This document shows, one piece after another, positions 1-9,110 of a stretch of 64,000 bases of DNA. The stretch is from Hyphomicrobiales bacterium. Its GTDB lineage: Bacteria; Pseudomonadota; Alphaproteobacteria; Rhizobiales; Rhizobiaceae. A model generated the notes under the pieces. The model searched no databases and was not told the DNA's origin. It worked only from the letters and a program-made list of their open reading frames with translations. Position numbers and translations under genes: made by a program. How positions within the stretch are numbered: position 1 is the first letter of the stretch; the number at the start of each line of letters is the position of its first letter. Location of the stretch: positions 6,471-70,470 of the forward strand of contig UBXG01000014.1 in the NCBI GenBank assembly GCA_900469475.1. Reading direction: 5' to 3'.

Positions 1-361
1 CTGCCCCCGCAACCAAGTCCAGCATGACGCAATCAATATCCAGATTTGAAGCCGCTATAGGCTGTCGTGTCCCTCAGCCGCGCCGCTCGTGCTCGCGTCT
101 TTTGCCGCTGATGGCCGTTGTCAGCTGAGCGAGCGTCAAAGGCCTGATGGGGTGAGCGTTATCGACCACTGAAGAAGGCTGTCGATGCATCGTATTTGAT
201 AAGGCAGAAGATTTCCCTTCGCCGGCAGACGAAGAAGAGTCTCAGGCGGGACGCATTGATCGGCCACATCGATGATGTTCGCGGATGATGTGGTGCCGCT
301 TGTTTCTGAAACGATTTGTCAAGAAGTCTGGCCGCCTAGTGACCGCAGCGGCCAGCCATAC
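1..361. other. left-edge intergenic stretch
   Basis: No coding region can be supported here. All frames are short or broken. A reverse-strand stretch around 60-160 reads weakly like the end of a response-regulator domain (RPLTLAQLTTAI), but it has no identifiable phosphoacceptor or start, so at most it is a remnant. Confidence 0.4.
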
Positions 362-994
362 TTAAGGCTGCGGGGGGTGGATCATATCGCGCGCGTATGA
401 AAGTCCGATGCCATAGCCACCGGCGTGGGCTTCAACAATCCCTCTGGCTCCGGCATAGGTTTCGTGCCTTGTCCAGTCTCTTTGAAGCTCGAGGAGGACT
501 TGAATCCAGGACGTCATCGTCGCCCCTGCCGCCTCCATTCGCCGTAATGCAAGGGAATGACTTTCAGGGGTCAGCCCGCCACAGGCGTCGGCAACGACAG
601 AGACATCGTAACCTTCCTCAATGGCAGATAGGACCGGAAACGATACGCACGCCTCAGTCAGAAGGCCGGAAACGAGGAGACGCTTGCGACCGGTGGCGAC
701 AACGGCGGCACGTGCCGTCTCGTCCTCCCAGAGATTCATGTTCCGGCGCTCGACCGCCTTTACGTCGCCGATCGCGGCCTGGATCGCCGGCATAACGGGT
801 CCGCTATAAACCGTCGAGGCGGATGTTGAGGCGATGATTGGCAGTTCGAACAACGTGGCCGTCTTTGCCAAGGCCACGACGTTTCCGAGGAGCGTTTGAC
901 GAGCGACGGACTCGACTCCGAAGGCGAGGCCCGCCTGCTGGTCGATTAAAAGAAGTGTGCAATCGTTCGGCGTAATCAAGGGCAACTCAACCAT
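362..994 (-). CDS. isochorismatase-family (YcaC-like) cysteine hydrolase
   Basis: About 210 residues with the isochorismatase-like fold. The Asp of LLLIDQQ lies near the N-terminus, and the nucleophile Cys lies in LLTEACVSFPVLSAIEEG, followed by VVADACGG. The C-terminal LLELQRDWTRHETY is typical of the YcaC-like branch; such enzymes hydrolyse amide or imide-like bonds, but the substrate cannot be told. I chose the ATG before VELPLITPNDC because homology to the second family member at 5394-6050 starts there. In-frame starts at 1054 and 1135 would add 20 or 47 residues unlike the family, and the Shine-Dalgarno (GGAG, 14 nt upstream) is poorly spaced, so the start is uncertain. The gene is divergent from the Na+/H+ antiporter gene and stands alone. 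It is a paralogue of the enzyme at 5394-6050. Confidence 0.85.
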   Translation of the reverse strand: MVELPLITPNDCTLLLIDQQAGLAFGVESVARQTLLGNVVALAKTATLFELPIIASTSASTVYSGPVMPAIQAAIGDVKAVERRNMNLWEDETARAAVVATGRKRLLVSGLLTEACVSFPVLSAIEEGYDVSVVADACGGLTPESHSLALRRMEAAGATMTSWIQVLLELQRDWTRHETYAGARGIVEAHAGGYGIGLSYARDMIHPPQP

Positions 995-1355
995 GTGGGT
1001 TTCCGATTCTCCATTGCAGGATGGCGAGACGCTAGCCAATATTTCGGTCGGCATCTTGGACACCCCTATCGCTATTTGGGATTTCGTCTTCCCCCGTTCC
1101 CATGAGATTGCTGACGCGCTGAGTTGGTCTACCACGGGAACCTGTCTCCATGTGGCCCAGTCAGGCGCCAGGGCGGGTAAGCTGTTCTCGACGGATTGAC
1201 AGGGTCACATGTTTTTGCCCGGTAGCAGTATTATCGTCCAATTCAATCGACCACGTTTTCGGTAAACAATGTCCTTGCGATGCACCCCGCCTGAGCTCGT
1301 TTCGACCCAATTCCGGCGCAACGCATAACTAGAGACAAGGCAAGACCCGAACCAA
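995..1355. other. divergent intergenic region
   Basis: Region between the leftward hydrolase and the rightward antiporter. It must hold both promoters. I see no clear operator, RNA or small gene; part of it would become coding if the hydrolase uses an upstream start. Confidence 0.4.
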
Positions 1356-2939
1356 ATGTCAGTCGAATCGACATACGAATTTCTCGTCGTTCTGCTGATG
1401 GCGACGATCGTGCTCGAGCTTGTCGCCCGGCGTTTGCATCTACCGCCGGCCGCCGCTCTTATCATCGGCGGAATCGTTCTTGCGCTGACGCCTGGCGTTC
1501 CGGCGATCAAGATTGATCCGGAAATGGTCATGCTGATTTTTCTGCCGCCACTCCTGATGAGCGGCGCATATTTCACCGTATGGTACGACTTTAAGAAGCA
1601 TTTTGCTGAGATAGCCTCTCTCGCGCTTGGTGCCGTCATATTCACGACATTGACCGTCGGAAGCGTGTTTCATCTCCTCTTGCCTGGTCTGCCATGGGCC
1701 GTGGGTTTCGCATTGGGCGCGATTGTCTCGCCACCGGATGCTGTCGCCGCCGGAGCGGTGCTCGAGAGGCTTCATCTCCCGAGCCGAATCTCGGCACTTC
1801 TGCAAGGTGAGAGCCTGGTCAATGACGCCAGTGGACTTGTGTTGTTACGCGTCGCTGTGGCCGCGACGTTGACCGGCACCTTCAGTATTTCAGAGGCCCT
1901 CGGGTCTTTCTCATGGGTGGCGATCGGAGGCGTGCTCGTCGGTCTCATCGTCGGCTGGTCCGGCGTTTGGGTGATCCGTCGATTGCGCGACAGCGAGCTG
2001 ATCATTACAGCAACGCTCCTGCTCGCTGCGAGTTCCTATATCGGCGCGGAACGCCTTAACAGCTCAGGGGTCCTATCGACGGTCACAACCGGGCTCATCC
2101 TCGGATTCCATCAGCACGAAACCTTTTCAGCTTCAACCCGCGTGCGAGCTCAAGCGTTTTGGAAGGCAATGGTCTTTTTACTGGAGTCGCTTGTTTTCAT
2201 ATTTGTCGGCCTCTCACTTCGAGGCGTTCTCGACCGTATCTCCGGGGTCGGACAGGGCATTGGCGATCTTATCATTCCAGTTTCAGCCGTCGTTTTCACC
2301 GTGATCCTCGCGCGGTTTGTCTGGCTGCTTGGGACAGGAGCTTTGAAACGGGTCCTGCTATTTCGACGTTTCAGGAGCGGAGAACCTTCATCAATTAAAA
2401 CCACAACAATCATGAGCTGGGCCGGTATGCGTGGTGTGGTGACACTGACGGGCGCGTTGTCGCTTCCGGAACAGATGCCGGGAAGGGACATAGTTCTTAT
2501 TGCCGCGTTTGCCGTGATTATCGTCACAGTTTTGGTCCAAGGTACGACCTTGGGCCCGCTCGCCACCCTCCTCAAATTGGCAAGTCCCGATGAAGAACAG
2601 CAGTTGCGCGACAATGAAGCTTCCGCCTGGAGGCGCGTAGCGGAAGCACAGTATCGTGCGATCCAGAAGCGCTCGCAGAAGGAGGATGGCAGTGAAATGC
2701 ATCCCCGCCTACTCGAACAGTACAGGCATCGGGCGCAGGTTGCCGCGCAATACGAAGCTGACCGGGATATGCATGAGGGCATCAAGGTCGATCACTTCAG
2801 GGCGGTTCTTGAGGCGCTTCAGGCGGGTCGTGCCGAAATCCTGCGGATGCACAGGGCTGGCGAAATCCATGATCGCGTCCTGCAGGATCTCGAACACGAG
2901 CTCGACCTTCAGGAGATCGCTGCGGAGAACAGGCTTTGA
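1356..2939 (+). CDS. CPA1-family Na+/H+ antiporter
   Basis: A 527-residue inner-membrane cation/proton exchanger. It has about 12 hydrophobic segments in the first 400 residues and then a hydrophilic, charged cytoplasmic tail (about 400-527). CPA1 hallmarks are visible: FLPPLL (62-67), SPPDAVAA (125-132) and GESLVNDASG (151-160), whose Asn-Asp pair is the ion-binding motif of this family, plus SWAGMRGVVTL near 355. Length and tail match the YjcE/NhaP-like branch. It would expel Na+ or K+ for protons in pH or salt homeostasis; ion selectivity is not readable. The ATG start gives a normal N-terminal transmembrane helix. The gene appears monocistronic and is followed by a 310-bp non-coding gap. 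Confidence 0.93.
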   Translation: MSVESTYEFLVVLLMATIVLELVARRLHLPPAAALIIGGIVLALTPGVPAIKIDPEMVMLIFLPPLLMSGAYFTVWYDFKKHFAEIASLALGAVIFTTLTVGSVFHLLLPGLPWAVGFALGAIVSPPDAVAAGAVLERLHLPSRISALLQGESLVNDASGLVLLRVAVAATLTGTFSISEALGSFSWVAIGGVLVGLIVGWSGVWVIRRLRDSELIITATLLLAASSYIGAERLNSSGVLSTVTTGLILGFHQHETFSASTRVRAQAFWKAMVFLLESLVFIFVGLSLRGVLDRISGVGQGIGDLIIPVSAVVFTVILARFVWLLGTGALKRVLLFRRFRSGEPSSIKTTTIMSWAGMRGVVTLTGALSLPEQMPGRDIVLIAAFAVIIVTVLVQGTTLGPLATLLKLASPDEEQQLRDNEASAWRRVAEAQYRAIQKRSQKEDGSEMHPRLLEQYRHRAQVAAQYEADRDMHEGIKVDHFRAVLEALQAGRAEILRMHRAGEIHDRVLQDLEHELDLQEIAAENRL

Positions 2940-3249
2940 TCTGTCGGGCCTGTGGATAGAAGGGCGCACCTTACCCTAACGTCGGACCATTGCGCAAATA
3001 TCCACCGAGAATTGAAAATCAGCCATAATCAGTCCGGTTTTTGATGATTGGTGGCGTGTTCGGTTGTTGCCATAAGATTGTACAAGATAATTGTGGTCGT
3101 TATCGCAACGCTTGTTCTCTCTTCGGTTGAAACCTGATTTTCCGTGAGAATGAGCATTGCGCGGATATTCAGCAGAATTAGTATGGTCCGCTGCAACCGA
3201 AATGTTCTCACGGATGCCACAGGCGCGGAGGCGTCTTGGAGGAGGGGGA
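2940..3249. other. intergenic region with a 24-nt imperfect direct repeat
   Basis: No gene is supported. Two similar stretches occur at 2989-3013 and 3156-3179 (ATTGCGC, two variable bases, ATAT, then CA and GAATT, with a one-base gap). They sit upstream of the AraC gene and could be regulator sites. The second copy overlaps the longest possible N-terminal extension of that gene. Confidence 0.35.
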
Positions 3250-4155
3250 TTGAGCCTGGATTATCTTGAACTGAAAACGCTCGGCCCGTACTTCGGCCTT
3301 CCCGAGGCCGCCGCGCTGCGTACGGTGCCTATCAGAGATTCATCGATTTGCGTTACGAGAATAGCCAAGGATGTCTCGGATGGTGAGAGGCCAATCGTCT
3401 CCCTTCCCGTGTGCGATGCCTATTTTCTGATGGTCTACACCAAAGAGGCCCATCATTGCGATATCCTGGCCGATGGGAGCAGGACGCTGCCGCGAAAGTT
3501 CGAACGGGGATCGGTATGTCTTGTCGACCTTTCCGAAGGGGCGTCAATCGTCTTACATGCTGACCTTCACTCGGTTACTTTTTTTCTGCCAAAGACGCTT
3601 TTGGAGGAAGTCGGAGAGTTATCCAGCGCAAGCCCGACAATCGAGCTGCGGTGCCGAAGAGGCGAGAGGGATCCGGTTCTAAGCAATCTCACCGACGTCA
3701 TACTTTCCCTCTTTGATCGAGAGACCGGATCGTCGGAAGCGCTTCTGAAACACCTGGCAATCGCGATCTGCTCTCATCTGATTGAGGACCCTCTCGGGGA
3801 GACGGGGGCCGGCGCGGACGACACGATCCTTCCCTTCAATCGCGAGGCTGCGGCAAAAGAGTTTATGAGAAAAAATCTTGCCCGTGAGTTGTCCGTCGCG
3901 GAAATAGCCGCGGCGGCTGGCCTCTCCGCTAATCATTTCTCGCAGGGATTTAAGAAGGTAACCGGCATCACGCCCCACCAATGGCTGATGCATGCACGCG
4001 TGGACGCTGCAAAGGAGCTGCTACGCGGAAGCGAATCATCGTTGAAAACGATCGCGAACGCATGCGGATTCGTGGATCAAAGTCATTTTACGAAGGTTTT
4101 CTCCCGTGAAACCGGTATGACGCCGGCGGTCTGGCGTGCCGGGTGCCTTAACTAA
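3250..4155 (+). CDS. AraC-family transcriptional regulator, first of tandem pair
   Basis: About 301 residues. The C-terminal ~100 residues form the AraC double helix-turn-helix (ELSVAEIAAAAGLSANHFSQ, then ITPHQWL, then IANACGFVDQSHFTKVFSRE). The N-terminal ~190 residues are an effector domain beginning with PYFGLPEAA. A full-length paralogue lies at 32024-32932. I prefer the TTG start: GGAGGAGG lies 4 nt upstream of it, and similarity to the paralogue begins at this residue (LS-). The paralogue also has a TTG preceded by GGGAG at the matching place. In-frame starts at 3157 (TTG), 3202 and 3214 (ATG) are possible but lack such support. It precedes a second AraC gene and a long same-strand run, so it may control that run; the ligand is unknown. 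Confidence 0.88.
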   Translation: MSLDYLELKTLGPYFGLPEAAALRTVPIRDSSICVTRIAKDVSDGERPIVSLPVCDAYFLMVYTKEAHHCDILADGSRTLPRKFERGSVCLVDLSEGASIVLHADLHSVTFFLPKTLLEEVGELSSASPTIELRCRRGERDPVLSNLTDVILSLFDRETGSSEALLKHLAIAICSHLIEDPLGETGAGADDTILPFNREAAAKEFMRKNLARELSVAEIAAAAGLSANHFSQGFKKVTGITPHQWLMHARVDAAKELLRGSESSLKTIANACGFVDQSHFTKVFSRETGMTPAVWRAGCLN

Positions 4156-4255
4156 TTAAGTTGAGCGGAAAGGAGCGTTTCGTAAAAAATTCGTTGGAAT
4201 TTACCAAGGAATGCTCTAGCGTTGTGGCTGTAAGGATGGCTGGCCGGGGTGGACA

Positions 4256-5155
4256 TTGGAAAGACAATTGGAGGGTGATAACGCGCCCGGAACGCCTGTT
4301 CCCAGTCGATGGACGATGAAGGCCTCGGCCATCACGATCACTCGCCTGTGCTACGACAAGGATGATCTTCCGATCGCTCCGCCGAGCAAACGTGACGAGG
4401 CGGTCTCTGTCATCACTCAGTTGACCGATTTCAAATTGCATCGACTTTGGAAGAACAACGAGCTCATTTTCGAAGGCGGGCATCCCAAGGGCGCGATTGC
4501 TATTACCGATCTTAGAAATGAATGGCAGTGCCATCATCTCTCGCCGTTCGATAATTTGAGGTTCAATATCCCGCTGTCCTTTGTGCGCTCTTTCCTGGAG
4601 GATATCGGACGCCCGCAATTCGGCGGGTTCGACTGTCGGCCCGGCACCAAGGACGACGTCATTCTTGGCCTTGCTCAGGCCGTCCTGCCTTATCTCGTCA
4701 ATCGGCATGAGGCCAATCAGTTGTTTTTTGAGCAAATCAGCTTGGTTCTTTTGACGCATCTGACGCATACTTATGCCAGCCAGTACTTTCCGACGAGTAG
4801 GACGGGCGTCTTGGCGCCATGGCAGGAAAAAAGGGTACTGGAATTTATGACGGCGAACGCCTTCGCACAGGTTTCGATCGCCGAACTCGCTGAATTGTGC
4901 AGCTTGTCCCGGAGTTACTTTAACAGGGCGTTCAAGGAAACGTTTGGCCGCACGCCATATCGCTGGGTCATGGAGTATAGGGTTTCAAAGGCCAAAGATC
5001 TGCTGCTGTCGGGCCTTTCCATTCAAGAGATCGCCACAGCCTGCGGCTTCGCTGACCAGAGCCATCTGACGCGGGTGTTTTCGGATATTGCGGGAGAGCC
5101 CCCTGGCAACTGGCGCCGGCAGAACCGCTTGAAACCTAGCGACAAGACGCCATAA
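4256..5155 (+). CDS. AraC-family transcriptional regulator, second of tandem pair
   Basis: A 299-residue regulator with a C-terminal AraC-type DNA-binding domain (about 190-290): VSIAELAELCSLSRSYFNRA, GRTPYRWVMEYRV and IATACGFADQSHLTRVFSD. The N-terminal half is a poorly recognisable sensor ending in LFFEQISLVLLTHLTHTY. That signature recurs (RLFVDQISTAIGVHLAHTY) in the AraC protein at 33139-34056, which is likewise second in a tandem pair. The start is ambiguous: TTG at 4256 or 4268, or ATG at 4316, none with a strong ribosome site. It lies 100 nt after the first AraC gene and 238 nt before the isochorismatase-family gene, on the same strand. Control of the downstream island is likely but inferred. 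Confidence 0.88.
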   Translation: MERQLEGDNAPGTPVPSRWTMKASAITITRLCYDKDDLPIAPPSKRDEAVSVITQLTDFKLHRLWKNNELIFEGGHPKGAIAITDLRNEWQCHHLSPFDNLRFNIPLSFVRSFLEDIGRPQFGGFDCRPGTKDDVILGLAQAVLPYLVNRHEANQLFFEQISLVLLTHLTHTYASQYFPTSRTGVLAPWQEKRVLEFMTANAFAQVSIAELAELCSLSRSYFNRAFKETFGRTPYRWVMEYRVSKAKDLLLSGLSIQEIATACGFADQSHLTRVFSDIAGEPPGNWRRQNRLKPSDKTP

Positions 5156-5393
5156 GATCGCAGCCGGCCAGAAGCTTGCGCTTTGGCGAAAATCTTCCCC
5201 TCAGATCCTGTCCTGAGCCGGGCTCGTTTCCTTCCGGCGCCGTTTGATATCCGTTCGCCGAAACAGTCAGAACATCCAAACCATCCTTCCAAGCGACAAG
5301 AAGATTGCTGCCGCAGCGGGCATCATCCGCTCCGTCAACGCAATTTAGCTGAATGACGACCCAATTCAGCTCAACGCTTTTGAGGAAAACATA

Positions 5394-6050
5394 ATGGCCG
5401 TAAACGCGACACCGACGCCGGGCTCGAAGCTTCTTACTCCTAACGACCATACGCTGATCATGATCGATTTTCAGTCGCAGATGTCTTTTGCGACGAAGAG
5501 CATTGATGCTGTCAATCTGCGGAACAATGCAGCTCTCGTCGCCCACGGCGCTAAAGGTTTCGGCGTTTCCACCATTCTGACCACGGTTGCCGAAAAGAGC
5601 TTTTCCGGTCCGATGTTCTCCGAAATCACCGACGCGTTCCCCGGCCAGAAGTTGTTCGACCGCACCTCGATGAACACCTGGGAAGACGCTCCAGTCATCG
5701 AAGAGATCAACCGCATCGGCAAGACGCGCATTGTGCTTTCCGGCCTGTGGACCGGCGTCTGCATCGTTGGTCCGGCCCTGTCTGCGATTGAACAGGGCTT
5801 TGAAGTCTTCGTACTGGCCGATGCCTGCGGCGACGTTTCCGATGAAGCTCACAACCGGGCGATGGATCGCATGGTTCAAGCAGGCGCTCAGCCGATGACA
5901 TCGCTCCAGTACCTGCTCGAGCTTCAGCGCGATTGGGCACGGACAGAGACCTACGACATGACCACTGGTATCGCCAAGAAGTTCGGCGGCTCCTACGGTC
6001 TCGGCATCATCTACGCAAAGACGATGTTCGGCGCGTCCGAAGGTCATTGA
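5394..6050 (+). CDS. isochorismatase-family (YcaC-like) cysteine hydrolase
   Basis: A 218-residue single-domain hydrolase of the isochorismatase superfamily. The Asp of TLIMIDFQSQ and the nucleophilic Cys of GLWTGVCIVGPALSAIEQG are present; VLADACGDVSDEAH and YLLELQRDWARTETYD follow, as in YcaC-like proteins. GAGGA lies 7 nt before the ATG, which fixes the start. It is the first gene of a long rightward run after two AraC regulators. It is related over its full length to the enzyme at 362-994, from which it is separated by the antiporter and the AraC pair. Substrate unknown; members act on amides, nitrile-derived or isochorismate-like compounds. Confidence 0.9.
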   Translation: MAVNATPTPGSKLLTPNDHTLIMIDFQSQMSFATKSIDAVNLRNNAALVAHGAKGFGVSTILTTVAEKSFSGPMFSEITDAFPGQKLFDRTSMNTWEDAPVIEEINRIGKTRIVLSGLWTGVCIVGPALSAIEQGFEVFVLADACGDVSDEAHNRAMDRMVQAGAQPMTSLQYLLELQRDWARTETYDMTTGIAKKFGGSYGLGIIYAKTMFGASEGH

Positions 6051-6107
6051 CGAGTGAATGGCTGCTCGTGCTGACGCGCGATGCGACGGCCAGCTCCTCC
6101 AACTTTT

Positions 6108-6135
6108 CCGTGGCGCGCTCGTTCCTGCGCCACGG
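6108..6135 (+). terminator. hairpin between hydrolase genes
   Basis: Perfect 9-bp stem CCGTGGCGC / GCGCCACGG around a 10-nt loop, followed by AGCCCACCATTTTCTTT. It lies between the isochorismatase and alpha/beta hydrolase genes. The U-rich tract is distant, so it may be a weak terminator, an attenuator or an mRNA-processing hairpin. Confidence 0.45.
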
Positions 6136-6175
6136 AGCCCACCATTTTCTTTCTGCCATGTACACGGAGCTCACC

Positions 6176-6883
6176 ATGACCGCTTCACCATCGATTAACG
6201 CGACCGTCGTCCTCGTGCATGGGGCATGGGCGGATGCATCGAGCTGGAGATCCGTTATTTCCCTTTTGCAGAAGCAGGGCGTTTCGGTTGTCGCCGTGCA
6301 GAATCCGACGTCATCCTTGCTGGCGGATGTCGAGGCAACCCACCATGCGCTGAACCAGATCGATGGACCTGTCGTTCTCGCCGGTCACAGCTGGGGAGGA
6401 ACCGTCATCACGGAAGCTGGTGACGATCCAAAGGTCAAGGCCTTGGTCTTTGTGGCGGCCTTCGCACCGAATGTTGGCCAATCGACTGGAGATCAGGTCG
6501 CTGCCCATCCGGCGCCACCCGGCCTGGGGGAGGTGAGCACTGACCGCAGCGGCAGCTACATGATGAGCGTGAACGGCTGGATTAACGCTGTCGCGCCGGA
6601 TCTTCCGGAACAGGACGCGCGGGTTCTCGCCGCGACCCAGCCACCGCTCGGTGCCGGCACGTTCGCCGACAAGGTGAGCAAGGCCGCTTGGGCGAACCGC
6701 AGGAACTGGTACGTGATTTCGACAGAAGACCGGGCGGTCAGCGTCGAGCTCCAACGCGAATTGGCGAAGAAGTTGAACGCTCGTACGACCGAACTCAAAG
6801 CCAGCCATATGTCGTTGCTTTCGCAGCCAGCGGCCGTTGCTTCCGCCATCCTCGACGCGGTTTCCGAGGTATCGGTCGCCTAA
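6176..6883 (+). CDS. alpha/beta hydrolase (EstC-like esterase)
   Basis: About 235 residues with the alpha/beta-hydrolase fold. The oxyanion-hole motif VLVHGAW lies near residue 12, the nucleophile elbow GHSWGG near residue 65, and the C-terminal His is in KASHMSLLSQP; all expected catalytic elements are present. The pattern VLVHGAWADASSW is typical of the EstC-like cytoplasmic esterase group. The second ATG after a GGAG (8 nt) gives the family-like start; an ATG 18 nt earlier would add six residues. It lies inside the rightward run between a hairpin and the XapX gene, probably in the same pathway as the flanking amidohydrolases. Substrate unknown. Confidence 0.88.
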   Translation: MTASPSINATVVLVHGAWADASSWRSVISLLQKQGVSVVAVQNPTSSLLADVEATHHALNQIDGPVVLAGHSWGGTVITEAGDDPKVKALVFVAAFAPNVGQSTGDQVAAHPAPPGLGEVSTDRSGSYMMSVNGWINAVAPDLPEQDARVLAATQPPLGAGTFADKVSKAAWANRRNWYVISTEDRAVSVELQRELAKKLNARTTELKASHMSLLSQPAAVASAILDAVSEVSVA

Positions 6884-6917
6884 GGCCAAGGCATGGATTC
6901 CAAAAGGACAATCACCC

Positions 6918-7184
6918 ATGAAAATCTATCTGTATTCCCTGGCAGCCGGCCTGCTCGTCGGTATCGTCTATAGCCTGCTGAACGTCCGTTCGCCGGCCCC
7001 GCCAGTCATCGCCCTTGTCGGCCTTCTCGGTATCCTGGTTGGCGAGCAGATCATCCCCTTCGCGAAAACGCTGATTAATAAGGAGCCGGCTGCCGTCTCC
7101 TGGATGCATCAGATCAAGCCGCACGTGTTCGGCCATCTGCCCAAGGGCGAGAAGCCTTCAGACACGGCTGCCGACAAGGCGTGA
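6918..7184 (+). CDS. XapX domain-containing small membrane protein
   Basis: An 88-residue protein with two predicted transmembrane helices (about residues 4-22 and 28-50). The sequence YLYSLAAGLLVGIVYSLLNV followed by RSPAPPVIALVGLLGILVGEQ matches the XapX (DUF1427) family, small inner-membrane proteins of unknown biochemical role. The hydrophilic tail (50-88) is predicted cytoplasmic. It lies 34 nt after the hydrolase and 29 nt before the amidohydrolase, consistent with co-transcription. XapX proteins often lie near hydrolases and small-molecule metabolism genes, which suggests a transport or membrane-assembly role; that is inference. Confidence 0.88.
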   Translation: MKIYLYSLAAGLLVGIVYSLLNVRSPAPPVIALVGLLGILVGEQIIPFAKTLINKEPAAVSWMHQIKPHVFGHLPKGEKPSDTAADKA

Positions 7185-7213
7185 TCCCTTTTTTCCAGTT
7201 AAGGACGAATGCA

Positions 7214-9100
7214 ATGGATAACGCGACTGCGGACCTCATCCTGCATCACGGTCTGATCACCACGCTCGACCGTTCCAACCCAGCCGCCACCGCCGTCGCG
7301 ATCAAAGACGGAAAATTCCTCGCCGTCGGCCACGACGCCGAGATCATGGCGCTTGCCGGTCCGAACACCAAGGTGATCGATTTGAAAGGCAAGCGTGTTC
7401 TTCCCGGCCTCATCGACAACCATACCCATGTCGTTCGGGGTGGTTTGAACTTCAACATGGAATTGCGCTGGGATGGTGTGCGCTCGCTCGCAGATGCCAT
7501 GAACATGCTGAAGCGGCAGGTGGCGATCACACCGCCGCCGCAATGGGTCCGCGTCGTCGGCGGCTTCACCGAGCACCAGTTCGTCGAAAAGCGCCTTCCG
7601 ACCATCGAGGAGATCAATGCCATCGCTCCCGATACGCCGGTCTTCCTGCTGCATCTCTACGACCGCGCCCTGTTGAACGCCGCAGCCCTTCGCGCAGTCG
7701 GCTATACGAAGGACACGCCAGAACCGCCCGGCGGCCAGATCACCCGCGACGCCAGCGGCAATCCGACCGGCCTGCTGCTCGCCAAGCCCAATGCCGGCAT
7801 CCTTTATTCGACACTTGCCAAAGGTCCGAAGCTGCCCTTCGACTATCAGGTCAACTCCACCCGCCATTTCATGCGGGAATTGAACCGCCTCGGCATCACC
7901 GGCGTCATCGATGCCGGCGGCGGATTCCAGAACTATCCCGATGATTACGCCGTCATCCAGAAGCTCGCCGACGAGGGCCAGATGACGGTGCGCCTCGCCT
8001 ACAACCTCTTCACACAGAAGCCGAAGCAGGAAAAGCAAGACTTCCTCAACTGGACCGCTTCGGTGAAATACAAGCAGGGCGACGACTATTTCCGTCACAA
8101 CGGCGCTGGCGAGATGCTGGTCTTCTCCGCCGCCGATTTCGAGGATTTTCGCCAGCCGCGTCCCGATATGCCGCCCGAAATGGAGGGTGAGTTGGAAGGG
8201 GTCGTGCGAGTACTTGCGCAGAACCGCTGGCCCTGGCGACTGCACGCCACATATGACGAGACGATCAGCCGGGCGCTCGACGTCTTCGAGAAGGTCAACC
8301 AGGATATCCCGCTCGAAGGGCTCAACTGGTTCTTCGACCATGCCGAAACGATTTCCGACCAGTCGATCGACCGCATCGCGGCCCTGGGCGGCGGTATCGC
8401 GACCCAGCATCGCATGGCCTACCAAGGCGAATATTTCGTCGAGCGCTATGGACATGGCGCTGCAGAAGCAACCCCGCCGATCGCCCGCATGCTGGAAAAG
8501 GGCGTCAAGGTCTCCGCCGGCACGGATGCCACGCGTGTCGCCTCCTACAATCCCTGGGTTTCGCTCTCCTGGATGGTGACCGGCAAGACGGTTGGCGGCA
8601 TGCAGCTCTATCCCCGTGCCAATTGCCTCGACCGCGAGACGGCGCTACGGATGTGGACGGAAAACGTCACCTGGTTCTCCAACGAGGAGAGCAAGAAGGG
8701 GCGCATCGAGAAAGGCCAGTTCGCCGACCTCATCGTGCCTGACACGGACTTCTTCGCCTGCGCCGAGGACGAGATCTCCTTCCTGACCTCGCAACTGACC
8801 ATGGTCGGCGGCAAGATCGTTTACGGCGCCGATGATTTCCGGGCGCTCGGCGAAAACGACATACCGCCTGCCATGCCGGACTGGTCGCCGGTTCGCAAAT
8901 TCGGCGGTTATGCCGCCTGGGGCGAGCCAGAGGGTGCCGGTCGGCATTCGCTGCGTCGCACAGCGATCACCGCCTGCGGCTGTGCCAACGATTGCGGCGT
9001 GCATGGCCACGATCATGCCGGTGCCTGGACATCGAGACTGCCGATTGCCGATCTGAAGGGCTTCTTCGGTGCGCTCGGCTGCTCCTGCTGGGCCGTGTGA
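7214..9100 (+). CDS. amidohydrolase family (YtcJ-like) with Cys/His-rich tail
   Basis: About 628 residues. The Amidohydro_3-type metal-dependent hydrolase has the metal ligands in LIDNHTHVVRGG near residue 70, WFFDHAE near 378, and the Asp of VSAGTDATRVASYNPW near 440; ENVTWFSNEESKKGRIEKGQ begins the C-terminal part. The start follows AAGGA and gives the usual N-terminus (ADLILHHGLI). After the catalytic domain comes a ~50-residue extension with ACGCANDCGVHGHDHAGAW and a terminal GCSCW, rich in Cys and His and suggestive of metal binding. Such a tail is not part of the core family. The enzyme probably hydrolyses a C-N bond of a small substrate delivered by the island. The stop is followed after 10 nt by the DoxX gene. 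Confidence 0.9.
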   Translation: MDNATADLILHHGLITTLDRSNPAATAVAIKDGKFLAVGHDAEIMALAGPNTKVIDLKGKRVLPGLIDNHTHVVRGGLNFNMELRWDGVRSLADAMNMLKRQVAITPPPQWVRVVGGFTEHQFVEKRLPTIEEINAIAPDTPVFLLHLYDRALLNAAALRAVGYTKDTPEPPGGQITRDASGNPTGLLLAKPNAGILYSTLAKGPKLPFDYQVNSTRHFMRELNRLGITGVIDAGGGFQNYPDDYAVIQKLADEGQMTVRLAYNLFTQKPKQEKQDFLNWTASVKYKQGDDYFRHNGAGEMLVFSAADFEDFRQPRPDMPPEMEGELEGVVRVLAQNRWPWRLHATYDETISRALDVFEKVNQDIPLEGLNWFFDHAETISDQSIDRIAALGGGIATQHRMAYQGEYFVERYGHGAAEATPPIARMLEKGVKVSAGTDATRVASYNPWVSLSWMVTGKTVGGMQLYPRANCLDRETALRMWTENVTWFSNEESKKGRIEKGQFADLIVPDTDFFACAEDEISFLTSQLTMVGGKIVYGADDFRALGENDIPPAMPDWSPVRKFGGYAAWGEPEGAGRHSLRRTAITACGCANDCGVHGHDHAGAWTSRLPIADLKGFFGALGCSCWAV

Positions 9101-9110
9101 GGACAAAGGC

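Noticed and set aside
60..160. Receiver-domain-like C-terminus at the left edge
   Set aside because: Only a dozen residues look alike; no phosphoacceptor or upstream frame is present.
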